Below the pieces are notes generated by a model. That model was not told where the DNA came from and searched no databases. It worked only from the letters and a program-made list of their open reading frames with translations. A stretch of DNA of 64,000 nt from Chloroflexus aurantiacus J-10-fl. Lineage in GTDB: Bacteria; Chloroflexota; Chloroflexia; Chloroflexales; Chloroflexaceae. The translations under genes were made by a program, and so were the position numbers. Positions 17,275 to 28,600 of the stretch are shown piece by piece. The stretch lies in assembly GCF_000018865.1 (NCBI RefSeq), contig NC_010175.1:496001-560000 (forward strand), in the 5' to 3' direction. Position 1 is the first letter of the stretch, and each line of letters starts with the position of its first letter.

Positions 17275-18233
17275 ACGAATCTCTGTGCTGGTGGTTGCGA
17301 AAGTTCAAATGCAGCGACAAGGGCTGCTTCCTCTTCTGGCGTGAATGCACGACGCGACCAAAAGTGCGGCAATGCGCGTAGACCGGCCAGTTGACCGCGG
17401 AGACGCGCCCGTGCTGCAGGTTCGCGGAAGTGACGCAGACTGTGAAGCGCAAAACGCAATTGCGACACCAGGAGCGCCGGCCAGTACCGCCGCTGTACAA
17501 CCGGCGGCATATTCTTGACCCATACCAGTGGAAAATTACGCCCACAGTAATAACTGGCCAGCACACCACCGCCACTGGCACTCAGGCGATGATACACCAC
17601 CGCAGTCGGGACAAAGATTGTGCGCAGCCCTTTGCGCCGTGCCCGTAAGTTCAAATCAACATCTTCACAATACATAACCAGGGCTTCATCAAACACGCGA
17701 CCATCTTCTGCCAGTTGCTCCAGCGCACAACGTCGGTAGGCGGCTGCACCGGCACACGGCCCAAACACCTCATGGAATGCGTCATACTGGCCGCGATCCT
17801 CTTCCCATACTCCACGATTACCCGGTTCACCGTTTGGACGGTAGAAATCCCCGGCTGAATGGATGATATTGCGGCGATCAAACAGTCGCAATTTAGCGGC
17901 AGCAAAGGCAAACTGCGGCCAGCGTTCGAGCGCACCAATCAACGCTGCCAGCCAGTTTGGATCGGCTTCCGTATCATTGTTGAGCAACACGAAAAACGGC
18001 TCTCGCGTTGCCGCGAATGCTGCATTGACTGCTGCGGCAAACCCACGATTCTGCGGCAAACGCAGCACGCGCACCTCCGGGTAACGGGTAGTTATCAGCG
18101 CGACCGAATCATCGGTACTCGCATCATCAACCACCGTCACCGTAAAATCACGCCGGGTCTGGGCACGTAACGAGTCAAGACAGGTCGGCAACAGTGCACT
18201 ACCGTTGTAATTAGGCACAACAACGTCAATCAT
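17271..18233 (-). CDS. Family 2 glycosyltransferase, rhamnosyltransferase-like
   Basis: 320 residues: 'IDVVVPNYNGSALLPTCLDSLRAQ', 'VTVVDDASTDDSV', 'LRLPQNRGFAAAVNAAFA', 'FFVLLNNDTEADPNWL' with the metal-binding NND, an 'EVFGPCAGAAAYRRCALE' acceptor-side motif, and 'FDEALVMYCEDVDLNLRAR' with the ED catalytic pair. This layout is common in rhamnosyltransferases and O-chain enzymes; rfbD immediately upstream, overlapping by 4 bp, makes rhamnose a plausible donor sugar (inference). The C-terminal 90 residues are basic and amphipathic, consistent with membrane association. Confidence 0.87.
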   Translation of the reverse strand: MIDVVVPNYNGSALLPTCLDSLRAQTRRDFTVTVVDDASTDDSVALITTRYPEVRVLRLPQNRGFAAAVNAAFAATREPFFVLLNNDTEADPNWLAALIGALERWPQFAFAAAKLRLFDRRNIIHSAGDFYRPNGEPGNRGVWEEDRGQYDAFHEVFGPCAGAAAYRRCALEQLAEDGRVFDEALVMYCEDVDLNLRARRKGLRTIFVPTAVVYHRLSASGGGVLASYYCGRNFPLVWVKNMPPVVQRRYWPALLVSQLRFALHSLRHFREPAARARLRGQLAGLRALPHFWSRRAFTPEEEAALVAAFELSQPPAQRFV

Positions 18234-19084
18234 GTCGGCAACACTTCATTTGGCAGGCGTCCCAAATAGTCGGCGAGTGCATCCTGCCATGGACGAAAGG
18301 TGATGCCCAGGCTGGCACCAGCAAGATTAGCCAGGGGCGTGTATGGAGGTGGCGTACTGTCACGCTGAAAATCACACAGACGGATCGGCTGGAGCGGAAT
18401 ATTCAACCCAACACGACGAAGAATCTCCGCCGCAAATTCATACCGCGAGCAGATACCATCGTTCACAAAATGATAGGTGCCGTAGTAGTCGGTTGTGATC
18501 AACCGGGCCAGCCCCGCCGCAACATCAAAGGTGTAGGTCGGACTACCGATCTCGTCGGCTACCATACGTAAACCATGAGCGGGCGGATTGGCTGCCAGCC
18601 GTAAGACAGTACGAACAAAATTACGTTCACCGCCAAACAGCCAGGCTACCCGCACAATGAAATGCCGGGCGACAAGCGAACGAACCGCCTGTTCACCGGC
18701 CAGTTTACTCTGCCCATACGGATTAATCGCACGAGGGGGATCGTCTTCAAAGTAGGGCCGGCGGGCATCACCGGCAAACACCTCGTTGGTACTGATGTAG
18801 ACCAGCGCCGCATCGATTCGCCGACAACCGAGTGCCACATAGCGCGTGCCCAGGCCATTCACCCGATACGCTAATCCCGGATCACGTGCACATCCATCGA
18901 CATTGGTATACGCTGCGGCGTGAATTACCACATCAGCATCAGTCGCCGCAATCTGCTCAACAGTTACCGGATCGGTCAACTCCAACTGATCGTGCCCTAG
19001 CGGCACCAGCGTATGCTGATCGGCCAATGTAGCGATCAGTGCCCGTCCTAACTGCCCATTAGCTCCGGTAATAGCAATCCGCAC
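18230..19084 (-). CDS. rfbD: dTDP-4-dehydrorhamnose reductase
   Basis: 284 residues. Reduces dTDP-4-keto-L-rhamnose to dTDP-L-rhamnose with NAD(P)H. The N-terminal Rossmann motif is 'RIAITGANGQLGRAL'; 'DLVIHAAAY'-type strand (ADVVIHAAAYTNVDGCA), 'LVYISTNEVFAGD', the catalytic YxxxK in 'NPYGQSKLAGE', and 'GTYHFVNDG' are all in place. The start is a GTG at 19084 preceded by GAGGAG; a TTG at 19108 lies upstream of that site. First gene of a five-gene operon in which every junction is a 4-bp overlap. rfbA, rfbB and rfbC are not in the window. Confidence 0.9.
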   Translation of the reverse strand: MRIAITGANGQLGRALIATLADQHTLVPLGHDQLELTDPVTVEQIAATDADVVIHAAAYTNVDGCARDPGLAYRVNGLGTRYVALGCRRIDAALVYISTNEVFAGDARRPYFEDDPPRAINPYGQSKLAGEQAVRSLVARHFIVRVAWLFGGERNFVRTVLRLAANPPAHGLRMVADEIGSPTYTFDVAAGLARLITTDYYGTYHFVNDGICSRYEFAAEILRRVGLNIPLQPIRLCDFQRDSTPPPYTPLANLAGASLGITFRPWQDALADYLGRLPNEVLPT

Positions 19085-19121
19085 AAGGCGTCTCCTCGAC
19101 TTAATCAATTACCGGCTACAC

Positions 19122-19150
19122 AGAGTAGCAGAAGAGCACACCGGCGTCAA
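19122..19150 (-). promoter_or_regulatory. Promoter of the rfbD operon
   Basis: On the minus strand TTGACG (19145-19150), 17 bp, TACTCT (19122-19127) with TGC immediately before it (extended -10). About 38 bp upstream of the rfbD start. Confidence 0.5.
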
Positions 19151-19325
19151 CCGATACGACTGCTATAAGGGAGCACGTAGAGCCGGCAAGTACATGTAGC
19201 AGCTTACCTGCAAGCGTATTACCAGTGCCGGGTTACAGCCACCAACAATGAGCGGTTCCAGCCGTTGACGAAGAAGCCTCTGCCGATGTTCGTATGTGCA
19301 TCCAGGCTAATCTAACCTGAACCTG

Positions 19326-20807
19326 CTAACCGATAACCCGATCAGAAGAGTCTTCCTCGACAAAAGGAATGCGCAATTCGACACAAATCCCAGGGCGATC
19401 CGAACGATTCCGCATCTGGTAGCTCCCACCAACCGCCAGAATAATGCGTGCCACCTGTGCCAGCCCCAAACCCATACCCTCAACCTGGCCGGTAAAGTTA
19501 CGCTCAGCCTGATAATACGGCTGCCTGATTTTTTGTAAGTGAGCCGGGGGTAAATGCACACCATCGTCACACACTACCAGGCGCACCTGATTTTGCGCCA
19601 GATCGGCATCAACCCGAATAGTCACCATTGGCCGCTGTTGGGGATGAAACTTCCGTGCATTTTCGCATAGCTCACGCAGCACCATCTCCAGGCTGCGCCG
19701 CGATATACGCAGCCGACGTGCATCCAGCACCGGATCGATACTCAAACTAATCGCTGGAATCTCAAGTTCCTGATTGAGCGTGCTCACCATGGCCGGTAAA
19801 TCAAACACGGTACAGTTATCATAATGTATATCACCCGGACTGCGAACGTACAGAAAAATATCATCAATCACCTGCTGTAAGCGTTTAGCAGCACTAAGCG
19901 CAATCGCCGCAATATTACGCGCCATGGTACGATCCATATGCTCAATATTGTCGTACAAAAGGTTTAGTCCACCCAAATAGCTAACGAGCGGGGTGCGCAA
20001 TTTATGTGAAATTGCCGTGTGGAACGTCCACATATCGCGTTGTAACGTAATCTGCTGTGTAACATCGCACAAAGTGACCACAATTTGATCATCAGAGGGA
20101 TGAATACGCGCAGCTTCAACCTGAAGCCACTGTTCCGGGCTGCGTGATGTTTCAGGATGCACGAGATAGAGTAGTTCAGGCGCCCCTATCGGCCATTGCT
20201 CCCATGCTTCAGGGGGAACCAGACGGTAGCGCTGCGTAACCAGTTCACGGAATGGCCTGACCGGCTGTTCATTGGCGGTTAGACCAAGATACGTGCGTGC
20301 ACGGCGGTTGGCGTAACGGATCTGATCATCGTGATCAATAATGACATAAGCGTTATCGGATGTCTCGATCACCCACTCGAAACGCGCCCGTTCGACGTTC
20401 ACTTTGGCCTGCTCCTGCAGCAGACGCCGATAGCGATTGAGGCGTAAGACCGTGTTAATCCGGGCCTGTAACTCTCCCGGATCGAACGGCTTGGTGATAA
20501 ATTCATCAGCACCGGCCTCGAAGCCATGAATTTTCGCTTCACGATCATTCAGCGCGGTAATCATGACAATCGGTATCTGAGCTGTTGCCGGATCGTCACG
20601 TAAGCGCTGGCACACCTCGAAGCCATTCATATCCGGCAGCATAACATCAAGCAGGATAAGATCGGGCAGATGCTGCTGTGCAAGTTGCAGCGCCTGATCA
20701 CCGCGCTGCGCAGTGATCAGGCGGAGATTGAAGGGGGTTATTATTTCGATGAGCAATGAACGCATCAGCTCATCGTCATCAACGATCAAGATGGTATTTT
20801 GCTCCAT
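19326..20807 (-). CDS. Response regulator-sensor kinase (receiver, PAS, HisKA-like, HATPase)
   Basis: 493 residues, no membrane segment. N-terminal receiver: 'ILIVDDDELMRSLL', phospho-acceptor Asp in 'DLILLDVMLPDMNGFEV', Thr in 'VMITAL' and Lys in 'FITKPFDPGEL'. A linker coiled coil leads to a PAS domain ('FEWVIETSDNAYVIIDHDDQIRYANRRA'). The kinase core has 'FHTAISHKLRTPLVSYLGGLNLL' with the acceptor His followed by Lys instead of the usual Glu, then an HATPase with 'LRELCENARKFHP' and 'GMGLGLAQVARIILAVGG'. The Glu-to-Lys change beside the His and the weak G1 box (VVCDDGVHLPP) suggest reduced or unusual phosphatase/kinase behaviour (inference). Monocistronic as far as visible. Confidence 0.85.
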   Translation of the reverse strand: MEQNTILIVDDDELMRSLLIEIITPFNLRLITAQRGDQALQLAQQHLPDLILLDVMLPDMNGFEVCQRLRDDPATAQIPIVMITALNDREAKIHGFEAGADEFITKPFDPGELQARINTVLRLNRYRRLLQEQAKVNVERARFEWVIETSDNAYVIIDHDDQIRYANRRARTYLGLTANEQPVRPFRELVTQRYRLVPPEAWEQWPIGAPELLYLVHPETSRSPEQWLQVEAARIHPSDDQIVVTLCDVTQQITLQRDMWTFHTAISHKLRTPLVSYLGGLNLLYDNIEHMDRTMARNIAAIALSAAKRLQQVIDDIFLYVRSPGDIHYDNCTVFDLPAMVSTLNQELEIPAISLSIDPVLDARRLRISRRSLEMVLRELCENARKFHPQQRPMVTIRVDADLAQNQVRLVVCDDGVHLPPAHLQKIRQPYYQAERNFTGQVEGMGLGLAQVARIILAVGGSYQMRNRSDRPGICVELRIPFVEEDSSDRVIG

Positions 20808-21035
20808 GATAATATCCTACCATGGAGCTATTACGAATGATGTGACAAAATTGTTCACTTTGGCAACGAGATTACGGATAGGTTCGCAACAATTGGGGCA
20901 TCCTATCAGACAGCGGAGTAGCACCAGACCAGGAAGAGCATACCACGCTGCGCTGCACACTGTTGTCAGGATAAACTACACCAGAGCCTATCTGCAGAAC
21001 CTCACTCGCCTGGCTACGATTGTTCAGACAGATGT

Positions 21036-21461
21036 TTAGACCGCTTCCATTCCACCGCGAGTAGCCCGAATAATACTGAGCAGCTCATCATCAGTCAGCG
21101 GACATCCATTTTGTTCCCACCACTGGCGATACCAGGTAAGATTGGCTGTAAACGCCCGAATCACCTCATCCCGATTGAGCGGCGGTATTTTACGTCGCAG
21201 CGCTTCGCGAATTTCCTGACGATCACTTTCCGTTAATTCAGGTAGTGTGTCAAGAATCCGATCAGCACGCAACAGAAAGAGTTCACGCTCAATGGTTGGA
21301 AATTCATTGTTGATCTGACGAATGTTGCCAAGATAGGCCACAGTACGTTGCCGTGGTTGCCCACGTTCATCACGGTAACTCTCAACAAGGTAGGCATCGT
21401 AAAAGTTGGTATTGGCAATTTCGGCGTTCTTATGCTTGCGCACCACCCACCGGATATACAT
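21036..21461 (-). CDS. Short protein resembling the N-terminal part of IS1634-type transposases
   Basis: 141 residues from the ATG at 21461, fixed by AGGAGG six bases upstream. The first 50 residues ('MYIRWVVRKHKNAEIANTNFY', 'LVESYRDERGQPRQRTVAYLG') look like the start of IS1634/IS1380-like transposases, where a similar phrase reads 'YIR...K.K.G..Y..L.ESYR..GK.RQR.L..LG'. The DDE catalytic part is absent; the rest is helical and charged, ending ATRGGMEAV. It has its own promoter-like site at 21626-21654 and intact coding, so it may be a domesticated stand-alone protein rather than a remnant. Function unknown. Confidence 0.55.
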   Translation of the reverse strand: MYIRWVVRKHKNAEIANTNFYDAYLVESYRDERGQPRQRTVAYLGNIRQINNEFPTIERELFLLRADRILDTLPELTESDRQEIREALRRKIPPLNRDEVIRAFTANLTWYRQWWEQNGCPLTDDELLSIIRATRGGMEAV

Positions 21462-21625
21462 GGCGCGCCTCCTGTAGGGATGATTAGGAAAGCCAGGGTG
21501 CACTGGCTGTTCCATTTGATAAATAACCGTTTTGTCGATTCCGCTATGAGTTGCAACAAACGCAGTAGCCTGTCGTCACCCGTCGGGCCATTGCTAATAA
21601 GGATAGATTTCAATTTGTTTTGCCT

Positions 21626-21654
21626 ATTATAACATATTGAACCTGTTTTGTCAT
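21626..21654 (-). promoter_or_regulatory. Strong sigma-70-type promoter for the gene at 21036-21461
   Basis: On the minus strand ATGACA (21649-21654), 17 bp, TATAAT (21626-21631), giving a leader of about 155 bases that contains a hairpin AGCCAG...CTGGCT near 21490-21510. Confidence 0.6.
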
Positions 21655-22242
21655 GACTTTTTGCTTGATAGTCAAAAAATTGCCTGAAAAACGCTTGCCT
21701 TCCGTGGCAGGAGAAGCACATCTTGCAACCACCAGACATTGGTTAAGCCGCCGGATGATCTTCCTCTGCACCCCAGCCCACAGGCTATGTTTCGATGTAA
21801 ACGTTGGGTACGTGCCCATATATTGCGCTGAACGGTCATACCGGCAAATCTGACGAATCTGGGCATTGCTGCCCGGTACCGCCGGTTCCCGATCTCAGCG
21901 GGGGCCTTTCATTACCCACAATCCTGTAGTCACCCGCTGCGCTCTTCATCAGGGACTATCCCAGCGTGCGCTCCCCCTGGCACCACCGCATGGCACCAGC
22001 CCTATCGTGATGCCGAAGCTATCCAGTTATACGCCCATTACTACAAGGATCAACGAGGGTAGTCAGAATGACACAGTGGTGACAGACGGGGATGGCTTGC
22101 CAGGTAGGGCAGGACCAGACGCTTTCCAGGCAGGCGCTCATCCCCGTCATGGGCGCTGCTGCACCCTGATCAGGTATCACCGGCTGCCAGTCGGCTACGA
22201 TTGTCATCCTGTGGATAACGGTAGCATCCCGTACCGGCATTG

Positions 22243-22270
22243 GTAGGGGCGCACGGCCGTGCGCCCCTAC
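22243..22270. repeat. Palindromic GTAGGGGCG element, copy 3 (perfect palindrome)
   Basis: GTAGGGGCGCACGG joined to its exact reverse complement, 28 bp. Confidence 0.85.
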
Positions 22271-22400
22271 CGGGTGCGGTCAGGTTGATCCCTGCTGGCC
22301 TATGACATGACCGATGCATCATACTGACTACCTGGCAACATATTGGTAATGAAAAGACGCAATCCGTGGAGATCTCTGCCACAATACAGATGGGCGGGTT

Positions 22401-22433
22401 CCGTAGGGGCGGGTTTTGAACCCGCCCCTACGG
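22401..22433. repeat. Palindromic GTAGGGGCG element, copy 4
   Basis: Arms CCGTAGGGGCGGGTT and AACCCGCCCCTACGG around TTG; 33 bp. Confidence 0.85.
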
Positions 22434-22583
22434 ACGGTGCATATGCCCGCTCACATTGCCATACGCGGGATACAACAAACGAGGGGATGGCGAAAGGAAT
22501 ATGCCCTGGATCGTGTACTACGCATTGGATGGTATCAGATTTGCACTATACGTACTCCGCAGACATTTCCTCGCCTGACACCC

Positions 22584-22630
22584 AAAAACCAAATGCCTCG
22601 CCCCACGCCATTGTGCGGCAAGGCATTTGG
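22584..22630 (-). terminator. Rho-independent terminator of the giant gene
   Basis: On the minus strand CCAAATGCCT (22621-22630) pairs with AGGCATTTGG (22589-22598), with further pairing inside, and is followed by TTTTTGGG. It starts 32 bp after the stop codon of the giant surface protein. Confidence 0.85.
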
Positions 22631-22661
22631 TTCCAACGAACAATGCCGGCAAGGCTACCGG

Positions 22662-25600
22662 CTAGCGCTGAATAATTGGCACCAGTACCCGATAGGTAAA
22701 CTGCACTGCCGGACTGCTCAGCATAAACTCGTGGCGGTCACCGTCGACTTCTACTTCGACCAGCCAGTAGTGGTAGCTCACGTTGGGCTGTGCTGTGCGA
22801 TCAAACCACTGATAGCTCGCCCCACTACCAGCACTGCCCTGGGCCGGGATTGGTGTGCTCAGAATGGGTGTTGCATCAGCGCGATTTCCGGTGCTGCTCC
22901 GCAGCAGCAGGAAACCAAGCGTATCACGCTCGCTACCCGTGACCCAACGCAGTAATACGCCATTCGCCTGACGCTCAGCGGTGAAGCTGAGGAGCGTGAT
23001 TGCCGTTGGCGGTGCCGGCTGGTGAATGCCAGCCCACCAGCTCAGATCGGTCTGCCCATAACCGAGCGTGAAGACCTGCGTGCGCTGGGTATCTGGATCG
23101 ACATCACTGTCGCGACCGCTATCACCACCCTGGCCCGACGGGCTAAACACCCATCCGTTCGGCAAACTGAACGTCAGGTAGTAGTCACCCGGCGGCAGAT
23201 TGGTGAATAGATACGCACCATTGCTGTCAGTCACGACCGTCTGCACTAGCGTACCATCAGCCCGGTAGAGACTGACCGTAATGCCACTTACGCCGGTCTC
23301 TCCCGAATCGGCAATCCCATTCGCATTGATGTCATGCCAGACCCGATTACCCAACGTAGCCGGCAGGAAGATACCGGCGTCCCAGGTCAGGTCAACCTCA
23401 CCTGACTCCAGCACAGTGGCGTTCATCGCACCGGTATCCGGGTCAGCATCAGAGTCGAGTGCGTTGTTGCTACCCTGGTTGGCAACAGTGACGACATACC
23501 CAGCCGGCACCTGCACCGTCACCGTGTACGTGCCCGGCGCGAGATCGTCAAACCGGTAGAAGCCATTGCTGTCGGTAGTAGCGGTCAGGTTCACCACTGT
23601 ACCAGCGCCGGTCGTGCCGTTCAACAACACGGTAACATTCGCCACTCCCGACTCTGTGCCGTCCTGTACCCCGTCGCCATCGGTGTCTTCCCAGACGAAG
23701 TTGCCGATGCTGGCCGGACGATAGAGACCGGCGTCCCAGCTCAGATCGACTTCGCCCGACTCCAGCACCGTAGCGTTCATCGCACCGGTGTTCGGGTCAG
23801 CATCCGAGTCGAGCGCGTCGTTGCTGCCCTGATCGGCGGCAGTGAAGACGTAACCGGCGGGTGGAGCTACCGTGATCGTATAGTTCCCCGGCAGCAAGTT
23901 CTCGAACCGGTACACACCATCAATATCCGTTACGACCGACACATCTACGCTATTGCCATCGCTATCCGTACCGGTCAGCCGCACGGTGACGCCTGCGATC
24001 CCTGATTCGCCACCATCCTGCACCCCGTTACCGTTACGATCTTCCCATACCAGATTCCCGATGCTGGCCGGCAGTATGAGACCGGTATCCCAGTCCAGGT
24101 TCTCGCTGCCGCTCTGCAGGGTGAAGGTGGTGGTAGCCCCATTTCCTGGATCAGCATCCGAGTCTGATGCATCATCACCACCTCGATCCGGATAGGTGAA
24201 GCGAGCACCACCTGACAGATCACTGAAGACCAGGTAGTAATCACCCGGCGGCACATTCTCGAACAGGTAGAAGCCGTCGTCGTCTGTACGCTGGGTTGCG
24301 ACCATTACATCGTCGGACGTACCGGCAATACCATCATCCCCGACGTCGTAGAGCGTGACCAGAACGTTGGCAACGCCCGGTTCGGTGCTCTCATAGATGC
24401 CGTTCCCGTTCAAATCATTCCAGACCAGATCGCCAACCGTTGCCGGACGGAAGATACCGAAATCGACCGTCAGGTTGCTGTTGCGGTCATCACCATCAAC
24501 CGCCGTATCTGGTTCGCCATCAGGTCGGAGCGTGATCAGGCTACTCACGATGTTGAAGCTGGAGTCAACATCGCTCTGCCGCGTGCCATTGTCGTCATTA
24601 TCGAGATCACCGTTCGCCGCTACGCCCGGCTCATACGGCCCACCGCTCAGCGAACGTGCGCCGGTACTGCTGCGATAGTTGAACCACGGCGAGTCGGCCT
24701 CAAATTGCCGGCCCGGTAACACGACAATGTAGTCACCCTGGGGCAGATTGGTGAAGCGATACACCCCATTGCCATCGGTGACGGTGGATGCCACCTCTTG
24801 ATCAGATGCATCCCACGTCCCGTTGCTGTTACTATCGCGGTAGAGGCGGACTTGCACACCACCAACACCGCTCTCGCCACTATCAACAACCCCATTGTTG
24901 TTGGTATCTTCCCAAACCAGATTGCCCAGACTGAGCAGCGGGTAAACACCGGCATCACGGTTTGTATCGGACTGACCACTGAGCAGGGCGAAGACATCTG
25001 TCTCACCGTTGGTTGCGGTCACATCGCTATCAGTGGTGTCATCACCGCTGCTATCTGCCGGACTGAATGTCAACCCAGACGGAATGTCCGTGAAGCGCAA
25101 GCGATACTCACCGGGCGGCAAGTTGGTGAAGCTGTACGAGCCGTCTGCCGCCGTCGTGGTCGAACCGACCGTTGAGCCATCGGCCCGGTAGAGCGTAACC
25201 GTCACGTTCTCAATTCCGCTCTCACCCACATCCTGCACGCCGTTGCCGTTGCGATCAAGCCAGACGAGATCACCCACGCTGGTTAACTGATACACCCCCG
25301 CATCCCAGCGCTCATCAACCTGCCCGCTGACCAGGGTGAAGGTGGTGGTTTGACCGGTGCTTTGGCTGGCATCCGAGTCCGCCGCGTCATCCCCACCCTG
25401 ATCGGCAGCGGTGAAGACGTAGCCGGACGGCAGGTTGCTGAAGACCAGGTAGTACTCACCGGGCGGCAGGTTGGTGAAGCTGTACGAGCCGTCTGCCGCC
25501 GTCGTGGTCGAACCGACCGGCGAGCCATCGGCCCGGTAGAGCGTGACCGTCACGTTGCCGATCCCGCTCTCACCCGTATCCTGCACGCCGTCGCCATCCG

Positions 25601-28600
25601 TGTCTTCCCACACGAAGTTGCCGATGCTGGCTGGCCGGTAGAGACCGGCGTCCCAGATCAGGTCAACTTCGCCCGACTCTAGCACTGTGGCGCTCATCTC
25701 ACCGGTAGCTGGATTGGCGTCGGAGTCGCGGGCATCGTCACTGCCCTGGTTGTCAGTAGTGAAGACATACCCACCCGGCGACTGCACCGCCACTGTGTAC
25801 GTGCCCGGTGCAAGGTTGTCAAACCGGTAGAAGCCATCGCTGTCAGTAGTCGTGGTCAGGTTCACCACCGTCCCGATACCGGTGGTACCCGTCAGTTGCA
25901 CCTCGACGCCTTCAATACCTGGCTCACCCGCATCCTGCACGCCGTTCCCGTTGATGTCTTCCCACACGAAGTTGCCGATGCTGGCTGCACCGAAGAGGCC
26001 GGCGTCCCAGCTTACGTCCTCCTCGCCGGAGACAAGCGTCGTGGCCGACATCACGCCACTGCTATTTGCATCAGAGTCGCGGCTGTCATCACCACCCTGA
26101 TCAGCAGCAGTAAAGCCATCGCCTGCCGGTGCGGTGACCGTAATCGTGTACGTGCCCGGTGCGAGGTTGGTAAAGCGGTAGAGACCATCGCCATCGGTCG
26201 TGGTGGTTTGGGCCACAACCGCGCCAGCACCGGTCGTACCGCTCAACTGCACGGTGACGTTCGCCACACCCGGCTCACCGCTATCCTGGATACCATTGCC
26301 GTTGGTATCGCGCCAGACCCGGTCACCGATGCTGGCCGGTCGGTAAAGACCGGCATCCCAGGTCAGGTCGACCTCACCCGACTCCAGCTCCGTGGCGCTC
26401 ATAACGCCAGTATTCGGGTCAGCGTCCGAGTCGCGGGCATCGTCACCACCCTGGTCGGTGGCAGTAACAGCATACCCAGCCGATGCCTGCACCATCACTG
26501 TGTACGTGCCCGGTGCGAGGTTGTCAAACCGGTAGAAGCCATCGCTGTCAGTGATAGCGGTCAGGGTCACAGCGGCACCAGCGCCGGTCGTCCCGTTCAA
26601 CCGCACGGTGACGTTCGCCACACCCGACTCTGTGCCATCCTGTACCCCGTCGCCATCGGTATCTTCCCAGACGAAGTTGCCGATGCTGGCCGGCTGATAC
26701 GCCCCGGCATCCCAGCGTTCATCAACCTGCCCGCTGACCAGGGTGAAGGTGGCGGTTTGACCGGTGCTTTGGCTGGCATCCGAGTCCGCCGCGTCATCAC
26801 CACCCTGATCGGCAGCGGTGAAGACGTAGCCAGACGGCAGGTTGCTGAAGACCAGGTAGTACTCACCGGGCGGCAGGTTGGTGAAGCTGTACGAGCCGTC
26901 TGCCGCCGTCGTGGTCGAACCGACCATTGAGCCATCGGCCCGGTAGAGCGTGACCGTCACGTTGCCGATCCCGCTCTCACCCGTATCCTGCACGCCATTG
27001 CCGTTGACATCGTGCCAGACGACGTTGCCAACGCTGGCCGGCTGGTAGAGACCCATATCCCAGGTCGGATCATTATCACCCGACGCGAGCGTGATAACCG
27101 TCGTCTGCCGTGAGATCGGATTCACATCGCTATCGATAGTGTTGTCGCTGCCCTGATCCTGTGGGCTGATGTTGTAACCGGCCGGCAGGTTGAAGAGCAG
27201 GTAATAGCTCCCCGGTCTTAAGCCGCTGAAGCTGTAATTACCACTGCTGTCAGTGGATGTCGCCGCGACGAAGACATCATCACCACCACCGATAACACCA
27301 TCCGGTCCAACACTGTAGATTGCGACAGCAACACTCTGAATGCCCGACTCGCCAGTATCTTGCAACCCGTTGCCGTTGGAGTCGAGCCAGACCCGATCAC
27401 CAACACTGGCCGGACGGTAGAGACCGGCGTCCCAGGTCAGATCGACTTCGCCCGACGTTAGCACGGTAGCGCTCATCGCACCGGTCGTCGGATCGGCGTC
27501 CGAGTCGAGTCCATCGTCACTACCCTGGTTGGCGGCAGTAAAGGCATACCCAGTCGGCAATTGCACTGTCACCGTATACGTGCCCGGTGCGAGGTTGTTA
27601 AACCGGTAGAAGCCATTGCTGTCGGTGGTAGTGGTCAGGTTCACAACCGTACCAGCGCCGGTCGTGCCATTCAACAGCACAGTGACATTCGCCACACCTG
27701 GCTCGCCACTATCCTGCACTCCATCCCCATCCGTGTCTTCCCACACGAAGTTGCCGATGCTGACGCGGTTGAAGACCCCCATATCCCAGGACGGGTCATT
27801 ATCACCCGCAGCGAGCGTGATCAGCGGCGTCTGGCGGGTTACCGGGTCAACATCGCTGTCAGCAGCGTTATCGCTGCCCTGATCTTGCGGACTGACATCG
27901 CTGTACCCGGTGGGTTGGGCGAAGATCAGGTAGTAATTGCCGGGCAGAAGATGGCTGAAGCCATACACCCCACTCCCATCAGTGCTGGTTGTCGCCACCA
28001 GTGCATCGTCGCCACCGCCAATAGCATTGTCAGGGCCGGCACTGAACAACTGCACACTTACCCCACCGATGCCCGATTCGCCGGTATCCTGAATACCATC
28101 GGCATCCTGATCGTGCCAGACCCGATCACCAAGGCGGGCATGACGGAAGAAGCCGAAATCAACCGTCAGATTGCCGTTATCGCCATCGCCGTCAGTGGTT
28201 GGTTCAGTACTGCGTGCGAGCGTGACCGGTGCGCTGTCAACGTTGCCGCTACCACTGGTAGTACCGTTGTCATCGTTGTCGATGTTGCTATCGGGATCGG
28301 GGGCCGGTTCGTAGGAGCCGGTAGCCGATCCATTGGTACCGGTGCTCGACACAAAACCGGCCAGCGGCTGACCAGCACCAAACTGGCTGGCCGGAATGCG
28401 CACAATGTAGTTCCCCTCAATCAAATCGCTGAAGGTGTAGAGACCGCCACTCGCTGTTGTAGTGAATGCAACAAATTCACCTGCATCAACCTGGTTATTG
28501 CCGTTGCTGTCCAGGTAGAGTTCGATGCGCACACCATCAATCCCGGCCTCGCCGCTATCGCGTTGGCCGTTGTTGTTCACATCGTGCCAGACCAGATTGC

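Larger units (their letters stand above)
21655..22583. other. Long intergenic region with palindromes, no gene
   Basis: No frame with codon usage or similarity resembling a gene. It carries two copies of the GTAGGGGCG palindrome family (22243-22270 and 22401-22433). Confidence 0.5.
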
